Shown: positions 11,021-23,370 of the stretch, in pieces
Position numbering within the stretch: the stretch's first letter is position 1
Layout: every line of letters starts with the position of its first letter
From: Saprolegnia diclina VS20
Taxonomy: Eukaryota; Oomycota; Saprolegniomycetes; Saprolegniales; Saprolegniaceae
Assembly: GCF_000281045.1 (NCBI RefSeq)
Contig: NW_008246079.1
Coordinates: forward strand, 804,618 to 858,588
DNA: 53,971 bases
Reading direction: 5' to 3'
Program-made: the position numbers and the translations under genes
Notes under the pieces: model-generated
What the model was told of the DNA's origin: nothing
Databases searched by the model: none
What the model saw: the letters and a program-made list of their open reading frames with translations, nothing else

Positions 11021-12038
11021 CGGGCTCAAAGCAACTTGAAAAATGTTGCGCGTTTCACCCAATCCGCATCGAGATACTCTCTCATTGCGACATTTTTTTG
11101 GAATATAATCATCCACACGCTTTTAAAGGATGCTCACGGTTACATTCTCCAGTCGGATATACCCTTAACTGCACTTGATAAGGTTGCATCCGGTTGATAT
11201 ATCTTGAAGTTGGATAATGGATTTTTGCATTTTGCATCATGGCGACGTCATGGTCGCAAGCTTGGTCCGAACCAAAGTCTCTCACCCGAGCGTCTCGACC
11301 TCATCCAAGAAGCGAGATGTGAACCTCCTACTACAGTACACATGACATGCGTGCGGCGGGCTTGCCGGGAAGATCCTCCTCCATCAATATACGAGGCTCG
11401 TATTCGCGTCATCTCAACGAGCAGCAACGTCGTCGTGCCCGCGATTCCCTAATCTTTTGTACGGAGAGTTGCTCGGTGGGTCCCCACACGTCCAGTGTAT
11501 TGAAGCGTGGGCGGCGCAACATGTGACGAGGCAGAGAGGCCATGGACGCTGGGAGAGCCAAGGCCCAGTACACTGAGAGAGCTCGCTGAGAGGCAAACAA
11601 CAGAAAGAGGGAAACATATTTTAGGGAAAATGAGATATTGTTGCCGTCAAAAAAGCCAGGTTCGATTTCGTGGCGGCGGCCAATCCACCGACGACGACGC
11701 CCAAGTCGCCAGCGCCGCAATGTCATGTGGGCCTTCAGCTGGCGCTGGCGACGCTGCGGGGATGGGCATGATGGCTTGCCCGAGTTGGGTGCCTTTAGAC
11801 TCGCGCTTCGGCGATCGAAGATCGCCATCGCCCCACCCCGAGCGCATGCGCCGTTGGACTGCGCGGAAGTAGCGAAGCGGCCATCGAGTGCACAGACGAT
11901 TCGGGAAAATTGGGAATAGGCGTTGCATCCGAAAGAAGATGCACATAGAGCCACTGCCAAGACCACCGAGCTAAGACCACTATAAGACCACTATAAGACC
12001 ACATATTGTCGTTCCTATAAAGTTAGCCTATCGACACG
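11021..12038. other. Intergenic, about 1 kb, no convincing gene
   Basis: This lies between the start of the aspartyl protease and the stop of the GlcNAc-transferase, both on the minus strand. A 185-codon minus-strand frame (11409-11966) overlaps open frames on the other strand, shows no domain and lacks the codon pattern of neighbouring genes, so I do not call it. A short tandem repeat sits at 11972-12003. Confidence 0.45.
11972..12003. repeat. Short tandem repeat, 13-bp unit
   Basis: The unit TAAGACCACTATA is repeated about two and a half times (11972-12003), with a less exact relative just upstream. It lies close to the 3' end of the GlcNAc-transferase gene, in its 3' flank. No function is apparent. 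Confidence 0.6.
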
Positions 12039-13548
12039 CTACGTTTCCTTGGCGTCGACGGTCGGCGCTCGCTTGACATAGCGCGTGTAGCCGACAACGG
12101 CCACGGCAAGCAGCACAAACACAAACGCGCCGGCCGCCGACGACGACGCGTCACCTTGGACGTGCGCGCCGGTGAGCGTCTTGCCGCGCAGCACTTGGTT
12201 GGCGGCTTGGGTCGGCAGCTCGAGGTGCCACCCAGGCAAGAGCGCTTCAATCGGGGACGGGTCGGTGTACGGCACCCAGTGCAGCTGCTTGCACGAGTGC
12301 TCGTCGCGCTTGCCGTCTTCAAACGTAATGCCCGAGAAGTTGAGGTACATTTGCAGCGACCGCGCTTTGCCCCAGCCGTACTTGTCGAGCTCAAACGTGT
12401 CGACGGGGCCTTTGAACGGCCAGTCGACGAGCAACTTGAAGCGGTTTTCGCCCATCTCCCGCTCTTCCTTGCGCTTCGCCTCGTCGACTTGGACGTACTC
12501 GAAGCGCGCAGGCACGCTCGTGTAGTTGTGGTAGATGACGCACCCGGTGCGCGACGGCGAGTAGAGGTCATACCCGTGGGTCCAGAGGTGCGACGCGCGC
12601 AGGAACTCTTCGCCGTCAAACATCCACAGCGTGTGCGAGTCGATCGGCGCGCGCTTCTCGGCGTGGCACTTGCTGAACGAGAAGCCCGCGCCCCAGAGCG
12701 CTGTCATCTGCGGGTACTTTGGCTGCAGAATGAGGTCGGCGCCAATGTTGCGCACGAGCCCGTTCCCGCCTCGCATCGTCTGGCAAATGTGCGGCAAATG
12801 CTGTGGCGCTACGAAGATGGGAGATGAGGAAGAGAGCATGAGATGGATTGGTGGTACCTTTGTTCGACCCGTCGGGCAAGATGAAGTCGTGGAGGTTGTG
12901 CAAGTAGGTCGTGAGGACACCCATCTCGTTGTTGAGCGTGCGCCAGTCCTCGACGACGCCGAGGTCCCAGTCGTTGGTAAAGATGCTGTGGGCATCGAGC
13001 TGGAGGCAAAACTCTTCGTCGTCGATGAGGGCCTGTTGCTGCGACCGCGCCAGCGTCGGGCCGCGTGAGTCGTTGGCCGACCGCTTATCGATCTTGATGT
13101 GGCTCTTGTACTTGCACGGCTCGTCCAGCCATTCGTCCGCCGCGAGTTTGCAGTACTCGTCCAGGCACGACGCATCTTCCGGGTTGACTTGGTCGACAAT
13201 GCCAAAGTACAGCCCGGCGGGATTGCTCGAGCGCTTGAACCCGGTAAAAACCGTGTAGCCGCAGCGGGCACCGTCGCGGAAGGCCGAGAGGCCCACAAAG
13301 ATGTCGTACGTGGCGGGGATGCGCGGCGGCGGCGGCTGCAGGTGGCGAAGCGCCGGGTCCAGCGGGATGTTTTGCGTCTCGGGGAAGAGCGTCACGTCCG
13401 TGTTGGGCTCCTTCCACTCCTTGTCATACGCGTCGAGCGGGTTGTGGCTCGCGAACGAGAGCACGTGCGAGACGCCGGCGGGCGGCGGCGGGTCGAAGGC
13501 CATCGCAATCGGCGCCAACGCCAGCGTCGACCACAGCGCTGCCTTCAT
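12039..13548 (-). CDS. Secretory-pathway GlcNAc-transferase of the Skp1-GnT (GT60) type
   Basis: Predicted 486 residues from two exons, complement(12039..12808, 12858..13548), intron 49 bp. The body matches the family of [Skp1]-hydroxyproline N-acetylglucosaminyltransferases: DIFVGLSAFRDGARCGYTVF near residue 90, YFGIVDQVNPEDASC, ARSQQQALIDDEEFCLQLDA with the metal-binding D-x-H (DAH) near residue 185, then ALWGAGFSFSKCHAEK and DGEEFLRASHLWTHGYDLY. Unlike the cytosolic Dictyostelium enzyme it begins with a signal peptide (ALWSTLALAPIAMA) and ends with one membrane span (GAFVFVLLAVAVVGYTRY) and a short basic tail. That predicts a type I protein with the catalytic domain in the secretory lumen. 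The expected reaction is GlcNAc transfer from UDP-GlcNAc to a protein hydroxyl. The acceptor is unknown. Confidence 0.82.
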
Positions 13549-14095
13549 CTTCGTCGTGCAACTTCGATATCCAGAACTGCGACGCACGTTCGTTCGTTCG
13601 ATCACTTGCCGCATCCGGATGATGAACCCGTAATCCGGATATATCGCCACCGCCCGCCTCCTGCCACGTCACAGCCTCCGCCATCGACACGGCAGAGGCG
13701 CCGCGCCGCCAGCACCTAGATAGCTACCTAGAATATACCAAAGAGCGACTCGCATTGGAGACGATGGTACCGTCCACCAACTGCGCGTCATACCGTCCAC
13801 CAACTGCGAGTCTCTACGAGTGACCTCGCGATCTCCTGTTGTCAAAGTTGGCGCCACGGTCATCTGATGGCCGGTCTCGCTGGACGGGAGCACTGGAGAG
13901 GGTAGCGCTCTCTTGGTGCACTGCTGCCTGATACAATGCGGGCGAAGCTCTTCGAGATGGTTTTGCGACCAAGTAATCGCTACGCAGCAGCAAGAAGCCG
14001 GCAGCAACATCGCACGGACGCCTTTTTTCGTAGCAAGTCCAGCGTAAATGTCGAGTTGTTACCGACTAAATATAGTTAACTTGGCGGCGGTTGCA
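13549..14095. other. Divergent promoter region, about 550 bp
   Basis: This separates the starts of the GlcNAc-transferase (-) and the TPR gene (+). No gene is seen. An upstream ATG at 14048 is in frame with the TPR gene and would add 16 residues. Confidence 0.5.
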
Positions 14096-16444
14096 ATGGT
14101 CGAGCCGCAGGACGCGACCGAGGTGGTGCTCTTCAAGCGCAAGGACTTTTTGGCGACGGACGAGGCCGCCAAGAGCCACCCAAACCGAACGTACTACTAC
14201 CGGAAGGAATCCGACTTGGAAAAGGTCATTGACTCGTGCACAAAAAAGCTGGCGGCCGACCCGACCGACGCGACGACGTTTGCGGTGCGCGGCGCGTCGC
14301 ACATGAAGAAGACGGTGCGTCCTCGCTTCCTGTTTGTCATTAATCGATATGGCTGTAGGAGTGGGCCGCGGCCGTGAGCGATTTTAGCAAGGCGCTGCAA
14401 CTGGCACCGTACGACGCCAACAGCTACTACAAGTAAGCGAGGACCGAGACGAGGGTTTATGACGTTCGTAGCCGAGGGCTGGCGTGGAGCAACCTGAACG
14501 AGCCGCAGCGGGCGATCGACGACTTCACACACGCGCTGCAGCTCAACCCAAACCACGTCAACGCGGCGTACGCGCGGTACGTTGCGCCTCCATCTCGACC
14601 GCACACAAGCGCTCTGTAGCGCGTCGTCGTTCAACAAGCAAGGCGACTTTTCCCGCGCGATCGAAGACTACAACTTTGCACTGATGAAGGACCAGCAGTG
14701 CGCCAAGGCCAAGGGCAAGGCCAAAACCAAGTCCGCACCCCACCCGACCGCACTCACTGGCAACCTCCATACCACGACCATCAACAACAACAACAACACT
14801 ACTAATGTCCACGGGATGACCAAGCACGCGAGCAGCAGCATGGTGCTTGGCATCGAAGCGTACGCAAAATTGCGCGAGAAGGAGCTTCTCGACAAGATGA
14901 CGCAGCGCAAGCAGCAAATCGCATCGTCGAGTACGACATGAATCCAAGTATCCATTTCTCCAATAGGATTATCCTAGCGCCGCGCGATGTCTCTATCCTA
15001 TCCGAAGCCGTCGGTCATGACGCAGTACCGTCCGAGAGCGTGACGCATGAGGCAACGACGACCGACGACGACGCCGAAGCGCACCACGTCCGGGGGTTTG
15101 CCTTTCGGAAAGAAGGCCAGTTTGAGCTCGCAGTCCAAGAGTACTCGCGCGCGATTGCGGCCAACCCTGCGTACGTCCAATGCCTTGACCCTTGGGAGAT
15201 CACAAGGGGATGGTAGCCACTTCAAAGCCCACTTCAACCGGGGGTTTGCGTACGACAAACTGCGGCAATTTGAACTCGCGGTCGCCGACTACTCGACAGC
15301 GATTTGCCTCGACCCGACCAACGCGTTTGCCTACTACAACCGTGGCATCTCCCTCGACCGGTTTTCCATCTCACTTTGCAGTTGTCGTCGTCTCAAGCAC
15401 GATTTAGGAGTGGCAATTATACTGGCGCGGTCCGTGATTTCACCAAAGCCATTGCGCTCCTCCCGACAAACGCCGATTTCTACCACAACCGCGGGTTTTG
15501 CCACCGCAAACAAGTAGATATTTGAGGCCAATCTTGTGCACATGACAGGTCTCTTTCTACAATAGGGGCGGTTTGACTTGGCCGTGCGCGACTACACGGC
15601 CGCGATCCAGCTGCACCCGACCCACTTTAAAGCGCTGTATAACCGCGCATTTTCGTACGACAAGATGGAGCAGTTTGAAGCGGCGGTTCTGGACTATACA
15701 GCAGCGCTGCGGATCGACCCAAAGAGCGCCAACGCCTACCACAACCGGGGCAGTACGTGGGAGAAGGTAGCTGCATTTTTGGTGTCAACGGTCGTTGACC
15801 CAACGTCGATGGTAGATGAAGCGGCTGCCCGACGCGATCGCCGACTTTAACCAAGCCATCGCACTCGTGCCGCACGCGGCCTCGAGCTACAACAGCCGCG
15901 GCCTCGCGTTCGACCAGCAGGTGATCGGCTACGGACGCGTTCGGCTAAAACGTCGAACGGGGTTAGGGGAAGCACGCGCAGGCGTTGACCGACTTTGACA
16001 CGGCGCTGCGGCTCGAGCCAAGAAACCCGATCTTCTTGCACAACCGCGGCTACTGCTACCGCAACCTCGGCCACTTTGAGAAGGCAATTGCCGACTACTC
16101 GGCGGCGCTAGCGATCGAACCGACCAACGTCGCAGCCTACAACAACCGAGGCTACGCACGGCGCAAGCAAGGGCGGTTCGAGGCCGCCGTCGACGACTAC
16201 TCGGCCGGTACGTCATCCTTCTCGTGGTTTTGTGTGAAGAGTCTATTGTGACGTAGCGCTGCAACTGGACCCGACAAGCACGCGCACGCTGAGCAACCGC
16301 GCGTACTCGTACGCCAAGATGGGGCGGTACGCGCAGAGCATCGCCGACTACACGTCCGTCCTGTCGCTCGAGCCCACGAATGCGTACGCGCTGCACAACC
16401 GCTCGCTTCTACAAGACAAAGTGCGCGATGGAAAAGTTGTCTAA
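14096..16444 (+). CDS. Tetratricopeptide-repeat protein, about 12 TPRs
   Basis: Predicted 628 residues from 11 exons: 14096..14314, 14359..14432, 14472..14576, 14620..14930, 14978..15170, 15217..15360, 15408..15513, 15566..15766, 15816..15920, 15967..16207, 16257..16444. Introns are 39-52 bp. Nearly the whole protein is TPR: repeats read like FNRGFAYDKLRQFELAVADY followed by CLDPTNAFAYYNRG. A low-complexity Lys/Asn/Thr insert (around residues 160-230) splits the array into a short N-terminal and a long C-terminal block. There is no signal peptide, membrane span or catalytic domain, so a cytosolic scaffold role is likely, with unknown partners. Many introns fall at the same point of the repeat, just after helix A. 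One intron (15361-15407) uses an unusual GTTTTC donor but restores the repeat. The last short segment after the final TPR (LLQDKVRDGKVV) is the least certain part. Confidence 0.8.
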
Positions 16445-16499
16445 CGCCAAAAGGACACTTTCTAATGAGGTTAAATCGGTAAAATGGTTCCGACCGATA

Positions 16500-17602
16500 T
16501 TAGAGCTTGAAGCCCGAGTGGACGGCGACAACACCGTCCATAAAGTTGGTGTACGACACCTTGGAGAAGCCGGCAGTCTCAATCATCGTCTTGAAGTCGT
16601 CCTGGACAGGAAACTGGCGAATCGATTCGACCAAATACTAGAACACATTTGGAGATACGAATGCAGAAAGCTAGATGTACCTGGTACGACGCACGGTCCT
16701 TCGCAAGGAGCTCGCCCATGGCCGGGATCATGTTGAACGAGTACTGCACCAGTACATGAGGCACCGAGATGTGTGAGAGGATCGTACTTGGTCGTAGAAC
16801 GCACGCAGGAGCGGGTTGCGCACTTGGCTAAACTCAAGACACATGAAGCGACCGCCCTTGCGAAGCACGCGGTGGGCTTCCGCGAGGGCTTTCTATTGCA
16901 TCGTACATGAGCTATCTGCAGGATGCATGACCAACGTACGTCGACGTGCGTGACGTTGCGGATGCCGAACGCGATCGTGTAGACGTCAAACGAGTCGGAC
17001 TCGAACTGGAGCTGCTCAGCGTCACCTTGGACCCACGAAAAGGACGGGCGCGCGCCCGGAAGGCCAATGCCACGCGCCGTCGCGCGCTCTTCGCCGACGC
17101 GGAGCATGGACGGGTTGATGTCGCAGACCACAATGTCGGTGCGGCCCGACGCCAGCTCTTCGGGCGTCGCGCTCGACGGCAAACCGCCCTTGGTCAAGCG
17201 CTCGGCCATGCGGAACGCAATGTCGCCGGTGCCACCGGCCACGTCGAGGATGCGCAGCGGCTCGCCTACATCATCCGGCCATGCGGCTGCGTGCGTCGGT
17301 ATCCAGGATGCGTACCCGTCTTGTGCGGGAGCGGGCCGAGCATGTTGACAAACTCGTCTTTCCAGAGGCGGTGCATGCCACCGCTCATGGCGTCGTTCAT
17401 CATATCGTAGCTACCCACGGCGATGAATGCGTCTGCGCATCGATGTTGCAGCATACCTGTCGGCGACGCTGTGGAAGACGCCGGCGACCATCGGCTTCTT
17501 GTCCTGCTCGTCGACCTGCTGGAAGCCAAAGTGCGTCGTCGCCTTCTGCTGCGTCGAGAAGCATCGGCGGAGGAGCGGCGAGGCGGCGCGGCGCGGAAGC
17601 AT
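16500..17602 (-). CDS. COQ5: COQ5, ubiquinone biosynthesis C-methyltransferase (mitochondrial)
   Basis: Predicted 290 residues from six exons, complement(16500..16637, 16681..16743, 16788..16892, 16940..17265, 17316..17410, 17457..17602), with introns of 43-50 bp. Family blocks appear in order: [23 protein letters not shown]-binding [14 protein letters not shown] near residue 88, [72 protein letters not shown] and [13 protein letters not shown]. The N-terminus ([18 protein letters not shown]) is Arg/Ser-rich and typical of mitochondrial import. COQ5/UbiE methylates the benzoquinone ring in the coenzyme Q pathway at the inner membrane. The gene converges on the TPR gene with only 55 bp between stops. 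A CCAATCAG box lies 61 bp upstream of the start (17663-17670). Confidence 0.93.
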
Positions 17603-18396
17603 GCTGCTGCTCGAGTGAAGGGAAACGAACGATTGGCATTCCTGTGGACTCGACAAAATCGACCAATCAGAAGCGCCGATTCGGTAGGCTAATGACACGC
17701 AACTTGGACGCTGCCAAGATCGCCGCGGACGCTGGCCCGCCCGCCACGTCAGTGCACGGCGAGCGTAGTGGCGACACCATGCTGCATCGCATGGCCTCGT
17801 GCAGCGGCGCCGCGTTGCATCGAGCGTGCGTGAACAGGCACGCATGACAGCGCTGTCGACTTCGCGAGCCTTCCTCCGCTGCAACATGGCCATTCCAGTC
17901 GAAAGTTTGACGCGCTGCGATGCGAAGCTGCGAGCACAGTAGACCGTGTGCTTTGCGACCAGGAGAAGCCACTAGTACGCGGATGGCGTGACGTGTGTCG
18001 GCTCGTGGCAACGGCGGCCGTCGTTCGCGGCGCTACCCACGCTAGCACTGCCGTCGCGCCCGCTCGCCGTGCGCACAGACTTGTTAGCGCAAGGAGCGTG
18101 CCATGGCGTGCGATAGCAGCACCGATGACGCTTGACCTTGCAGTCTCCGGCGTACGTGCCTACGTATTGTCGGTGGAGCTGTCGGTGGCCGCCTGTATGG
18201 CACCGCCTGTTCGTAGCCATGCACTGGATGATGCGGGCGGCAACGCGCCGCGTCCCACGTCCAGCGCGCCCGTCGTCCTAGCGGCCTCGTCGGCGCCAGG
18301 CTCCAGCGCGTGGTGGTCCTCGTCCCACCTGTTGCGGCATATTCCTGGCAAATTCGAGAAATATTATAATTGGTTGTCGTTTAAATTCGATCTTTC
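17603..18396. other. Divergent promoter region COQ5/DCAF1, about 790 bp
   Basis: There is no supportable gene. A 160-codon plus-strand frame (17948-18430) overlaps the DCAF1 start in another frame and has no domain. A CCAAT box at 17663-17670 faces COQ5. The last 60 bp before the DCAF1 start are AT-rich. Confidence 0.5.
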
Positions 18397-21300
18397 ATGG
18401 CGGACGACGAGAGCAGCAGCGACGCGCTAGCCTTCGACTCGTCGACCGAAGCGACGATCCACAACGTGGACCCGATCGAGGTGCAGACCTTCCAGCTCGT
18501 CTCAGAGCTGCTCTCGCCCGAGGTCGACGAGCCCGAGCGCATCCGCAAGATGAACTGGCTGGCCGAAGTGCTCGAGAAGGCCGAGGCCGCGTTCCGCCAG
18601 ACGCAGCCGAGCCCTGGACGCCGCGACGGCCACCTCGTCGGCCACCTCTTCCGCATCCTCGACGACTTTGAGGACTTTTACACGATGCTCGAGCGCAAGC
18701 TCCAGGGCGACGCGGCCGACCGCGTCCGGAACGAGCGCATGAACGCAGCCGTCTGCCGGCTCTTCCTCGCAACGTCGCCTGTCCACACGCGCTTGATCGT
18801 GCGCACACTCTATGAAGAAGACGTTCTCGAGCGCGTTTGTCGCTGGGCCGAGGGCGCGCCCGGGCCACTCCCGCCGCATGGGCTCCAACTGCAGTGCTAC
18901 GCGGCCGGGCTTCTCTCGGTGGGCCTCCGCGACCGGTCGATCGCCGACACGGTCGTCAACCACGCGACGCTGCCCGTGAGCTTGCTGCGGCGGTCGCGCT
19001 ACTACGCCATGGCGCTCGAGAACGAGCGGGCGATGGCGCTCGAGTACATGCAAGCAATGCAGCAGAAAAAGCTCGTAAAGAACAGCAAAAAGCCGAGCAG
19101 CGCGAGTACGCCGACCGCGGCCAAGCGGCGCAAGCTCTCGATCGACAAGACATCGCTCGACGACCAGAGCACATCGTCGACGTCGCTCGCCGGGTCGGAC
19201 ATTCCGGACCGACTCGTGCACGGACTCCAGGACGACACGCTGTCCATGACGCCCGAAGACATTGCACGGCGCCATGAAGAGCCACCAAAGCAGCTCTTGC
19301 TCCTCGATCTGCTTTACTGCCTCGAGTGCCTTGGTCTCATGGGCGAGTACCTCGAGCTCCTCGCGCCGGCGCTCAAGGAAGACGTGCTCGGCACGATCCT
19401 TACCTTTCTCCATAGCCAGCACCCGACGCTGTGGTCGGCGACGCTCAAGCTCACGTCCCACTTTCTGGCCCACAAGAAGTTTGCATTTTCGTTTCTCGAT
19501 GCGGGCGGTCTCCAGCTCGTGCTCGGCCGCCAGCGACCGGACGAGGTTGCGCTCCTCCACCGGTCGATGAGCATGTGTCTGCACGGCTTTGCATCGTCGT
19601 CGGTCGTCATGGAGACGATCTTCCGGCGCGAGACCGACCGCAGCGCGCTCCTGCTCATGGCGCTCACGCTACTCGGGAGCCCGCACGAGAAGGCGCGCCA
19701 GAACGCGGTCGTCTTCTTCGGGCTCGTGCTGCCGTTCCGGTCGGCGCTCGAGTTTTTCGAAGCCAACGACGGCGTCTACATCCTTCTCAACCTCATTCGA
19801 TCGGGGAACGCGCCCAAGAACGCGGTGCAGCGCCAGCTTGCGCACGACGCGTGTCTCTGCTTGCGACAGTACGTCCGCGTGCACTTTGGACTCCTGGTCT
19901 ACGCGCTGCGGCGCAAGCTCCACGGCCCCAACAGCCGCATGCCCAAGCTCTCGCCGTACAAGCCGATCGACATTGACGACAAGAGCCATGAGACCCAAGT
20001 CCTCCTCTTTGAGAAGCACGGCAAAGGCTTGAAGGACACGAAATGGGTGCTCGGCCTCATGCATCTGCGGGCGCCGCTCGTGCTGCTCGAAGTGCTCAAC
20101 GTGTTTTGCAAGCAGTCGTCGCGGGACCTCGACCAAGAACCGACCTCGTACCGTGTCTGGCTCGTCGAACGCGCGCAGTTTTCGCTCCAGGCGCTGCGGC
20201 TCCTCACGCTGGTGCACCCGCTGATCGCGCCGGACGTTTGTGCGACGACGCTCGCCGACGGACGCAAGAGCGGGCTCTCGATCGTGCTCGAGTGCGCGAT
20301 GAGCACACATTTCCGGGACGGCGACATCGTCCGCGACGCCCTCCACGTGCTCGGCAACTGCGTCTACCCGCCCATCAAGGCCAAGCCAACAGACACCCAC
20401 GAGTCGGCGGCGGTCAAGAGCATTCTCAAGCTCGCACGCGACAAGAGCGCGCTCAAGGTCTGTCTCTCGCTGCTTCGGTACAAGCGGTCGCTGCAACACG
20501 CCGACAGCGTCCGGTTCTTGGCGGCACGCGCGCTGCTCGGGCTCTCGCGCGACCGTCACGTGGCCCAGATCCTCGAGCAAATGCAGATCGGTGCGCTCGT
20601 ATTTTTTCTGTTGAGGTTGCGTTTTCGAGATTGAGATTGAGATTGTAGGCCAACTCTTGTCCGACTTGATCCGGCACGACCCTGTGCTCGAAGAGAACGC
20701 CGACATTCATCTGCGCTTCAAGGATGTCGCGCTCGAGCTCATCTCGCACGTGACGCACCGCGTACCGAGCTCTGCGATCCACGAAGCGACCGACCCGACC
20801 GTGCGCAAGATTGAGAAGGCGAATATTGTCGCGGCCACCCACATTACGTACAACCCGAACGACCTCCTGCTGTTGATCCACGACCATCTCAAGGCTCACG
20901 GGCTGACCGCCGCCGCGGACGCGCTCGAGACCGAAGCGCAGCTCAAGCAACACGCGTCGTCGGGCCCCGGGAGTCCGCACAAGCCCCAAGCGTTGCGACG
21001 CACCAAGTCGTCGACGAACGACGACGCGCTTCTCTCGCCAAGCACGTCGCCGCGTCCGAGCAAGCGCGCCAAGGCGGACGTGAAGCTCGGGCGCGTGCTG
21101 TCGTTTGCACAGCGCAAGAAACACGTGGCCCGGCAGCTCACGGCGCCGCATTACTTTGAGAAGCCTCAAGCGGACGTCAAGAAGAAGGCGGTCAAGCGCG
21201 ACGTCAAGACGACAACGTGGCTTGACAATGTCGTGCGCCAGTACTGCCGCGAGCAGCACCGGCAGTGTCCGAACCCGGTCGCAATTGTACCGCCATTCTC

Positions 21301-23162
21301 GCTCGCGTCGTCGACGCCGCACGAGTGCCCGGACGTGGCCTTGTCGGCGCCAGCGTACACCAACATTAGCAACAGCCTCGTCGTCCGGAGCGCACTCGGC
21401 AGTACGCATCGCGTCGACACGGGCATGACGCGCTTTGCGTATGGTCGCCACCGCGCCTTCCGCGTCGTTAGTACGTATATTTGATTGCGAAAAGCGCTCA
21501 GGCAGCCGTAGGTCACGGCACGGATGTGACGGGCGGGCTCACGGCGGCCACGTTTCTCTCGGTGCCGCGCGACCGCCATATTGTACTGGGGACGGACCAA
21601 GGCGAGCTCGTGTACGTCAACTTGGAGCAGGACGCGGTCGTCGGGCGCTGGCAGTGCCACCCGAACGCGGGTCCTCTCACGAGCATCGCGACCAACGAGC
21701 ACACGCGACTCGCCTTCTCGCATGCGAACCCGCTGATCCTCACGGGCACGTCGCGGTAAGATCATGCCAAGAGAACGATGCGTCACGAGGTGTGTAGGCT
21801 CTCGCAGTACGTACAGGCGACGATCGGGCTCTGGGACCTCGGGCGTATGGACACACCGCGCTGGACGCTCCCCGGGATGCGCGCCGGAGCCTTCAACTAC
21901 GCGGGCGATCGGGTCGTCGCCATGGCGTACGAAGCGGCGACGCACGCGCCCTTTGACCCGTCGATCGGTAGTCCTGTGCGCGGCACGGCCATCTACGAAG
22001 TCGAGACGGGTACGCGGTTGGCATTGCGACATTGTGGGTCATCGAGGGTTAGGGTCCATGCTCGCGCAGCTCGAAGACCCAGTCCGCCCCTCGGGTATTT
22101 ACGGCGACGCGACCAACTGTGTGTTTTCGCCCTGCGACACGACGGTGCTTGCGGACGGGATGCTCTGGGACCTCCGCGTCTCGCGTGCTGTGCACCAGTT
22201 TGACAAGCTCTCGAACGACGGGTTTGGCTACTTTCACCCGAGCGGGAATGAGGTGCTTGTCAACTCGGCGGTCTGGGACCTCCGCACGTTCAAGCTGCGG
22301 CGGATGGTGCCGGCTCTCGAGCAGAGCCGCGTCGCGTTCAACCACAATGGCAGCGTCCTGTACGCCTACTCGCCGTTCGAACCGCTCATGGTCCGTCTCG
22401 CGCGATGACGATGGCGCGTCTGAACAGAAGCCTGTAGAAGGAAAGTTCCAAGAAGTTGCTCAAGCACAAGACATGGTTTCGAGTCCTCGATGCGCGCGAC
22501 TACAAGGACATTTCGACCGTCGACGTCGAGCGGCCGATCTACGATGTCTCGCTCAACTACCAAGAGACGCTGCTGGCGGTACGACTCCGCTACCACTTAG
22601 ATGAAGGCTATACGGCAGTTGTTGTAGATTGTCGAAGGCCGGTACCTCGACTCGGTCTACGGGGAAGACACGCCCGTCTGCCGCCTCTACGAGGTCTCTC
22701 CAAGATGCGTGTCCCAGAGGACTTACGTCTTGCATTGCACAATAGGTCGGCCGCAACAAGCCGAACGAAGCCGACTCGGACCTCGAAGACAACGTTGAAG
22801 AGTCGGAATCGATGGTGCGTCGACTCGCGCATGCCGTAGCATCATGGATGATGTAGGAGGACGAAGATTTCGAGTCGACGTCGAGCTTGGAAGAGGAAGA
22901 AGAAGAGGACGACGACGACGATGAGGTGCTAGAGCCCGGTGCCAATGGCAGCCTGAGCGACGACGATGACGACGATGTGCTGTCGGACGACGCCGACTCG
23001 GACGACGGCGCCTCGTCCCAGGGCTACGACACGGAAGACCTGCACGCGCTTTTGCGTCTCGAGATCCCGGACAATGCGTACTTGACGTTTGGCAGCGAGT
23101 ACGACGATGACGACGAGGACGGCGACGATGAAATGTCGGACGACGACGAAGACGACGAGTAG
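18397..23162 (+). CDS. DCAF1: DCAF1/VprBP-like CUL4-DDB1 substrate receptor
   Basis: Predicted 1463 residues from nine exons: 18397..20590, 20649..21470, 21512..21755, 21798..22009, 22053..22390, 22438..22578, 22628..22693, 22746..22814, 22857..23162. The first 730 residues are Armadillo/HEAT-like helices. A LisH motif (NPNDLLLLIHDHLKAHGL) follows near residue 800, then a linker with basic stretches and a C-terminal WD40 propeller. Two DDB1-binding WDxR boxes are visible, GMLWDLR near 1196 and SAVWDLR near 1230. The end matches human DCAF1 closely (WFRVLDARDYKDISTVDVER, CRLYEVGRNK) and finishes with a tail of about 95 residues dominated by Asp/Glu. DCAF1 recruits substrates to the CRL4 ubiquitin ligase and, in animals, also to the DYRK2 EDVP ligase. 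Introns are 41-58 bp. A Ser/Thr/Lys-rich insert near residues 230-260 is not conserved in my memory of the family. Confidence 0.93.
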
Positions 23163-23370
23163 TTAGTTGTCTTTTTTACAACTAGTAACGCGCCCACGCC
23201 TCTTCTATGCGCCTCATATAAATTATACATATCTCTTATCTCTTAGCCGTTGGGACAGGCGCCATGGCGATCTTGGTCGGCGCCAAGATGGCGCGGGACC
23301 ACAACATGGCACCCCGCGCAACGGTAGCGTCGGAGGATGCGGCTGCTATTTCCAGCATACTGCCTTTGGC

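Noticed and set aside
11409-11966. 185-codon minus-strand frame between the aspartyl protease and GlcNAc-transferase
   Set aside because: Overlaps open frames on the other strand, has no domain or clean signal peptide, and ends in an Arg-rich tail. A decayed gene remnant cannot be excluded.
17948-18430. 160-codon plus-strand frame before DCAF1
   Set aside because: Overlaps the DCAF1 start in another frame and lacks any recognisable motif; more likely promoter sequence.
18502-19584. Long minus-strand frame opposite DCAF1
   Set aside because: Antisense to the DCAF1 first exon; no domain and Arg/Glu-biased composition from reading GC-rich codons backwards.
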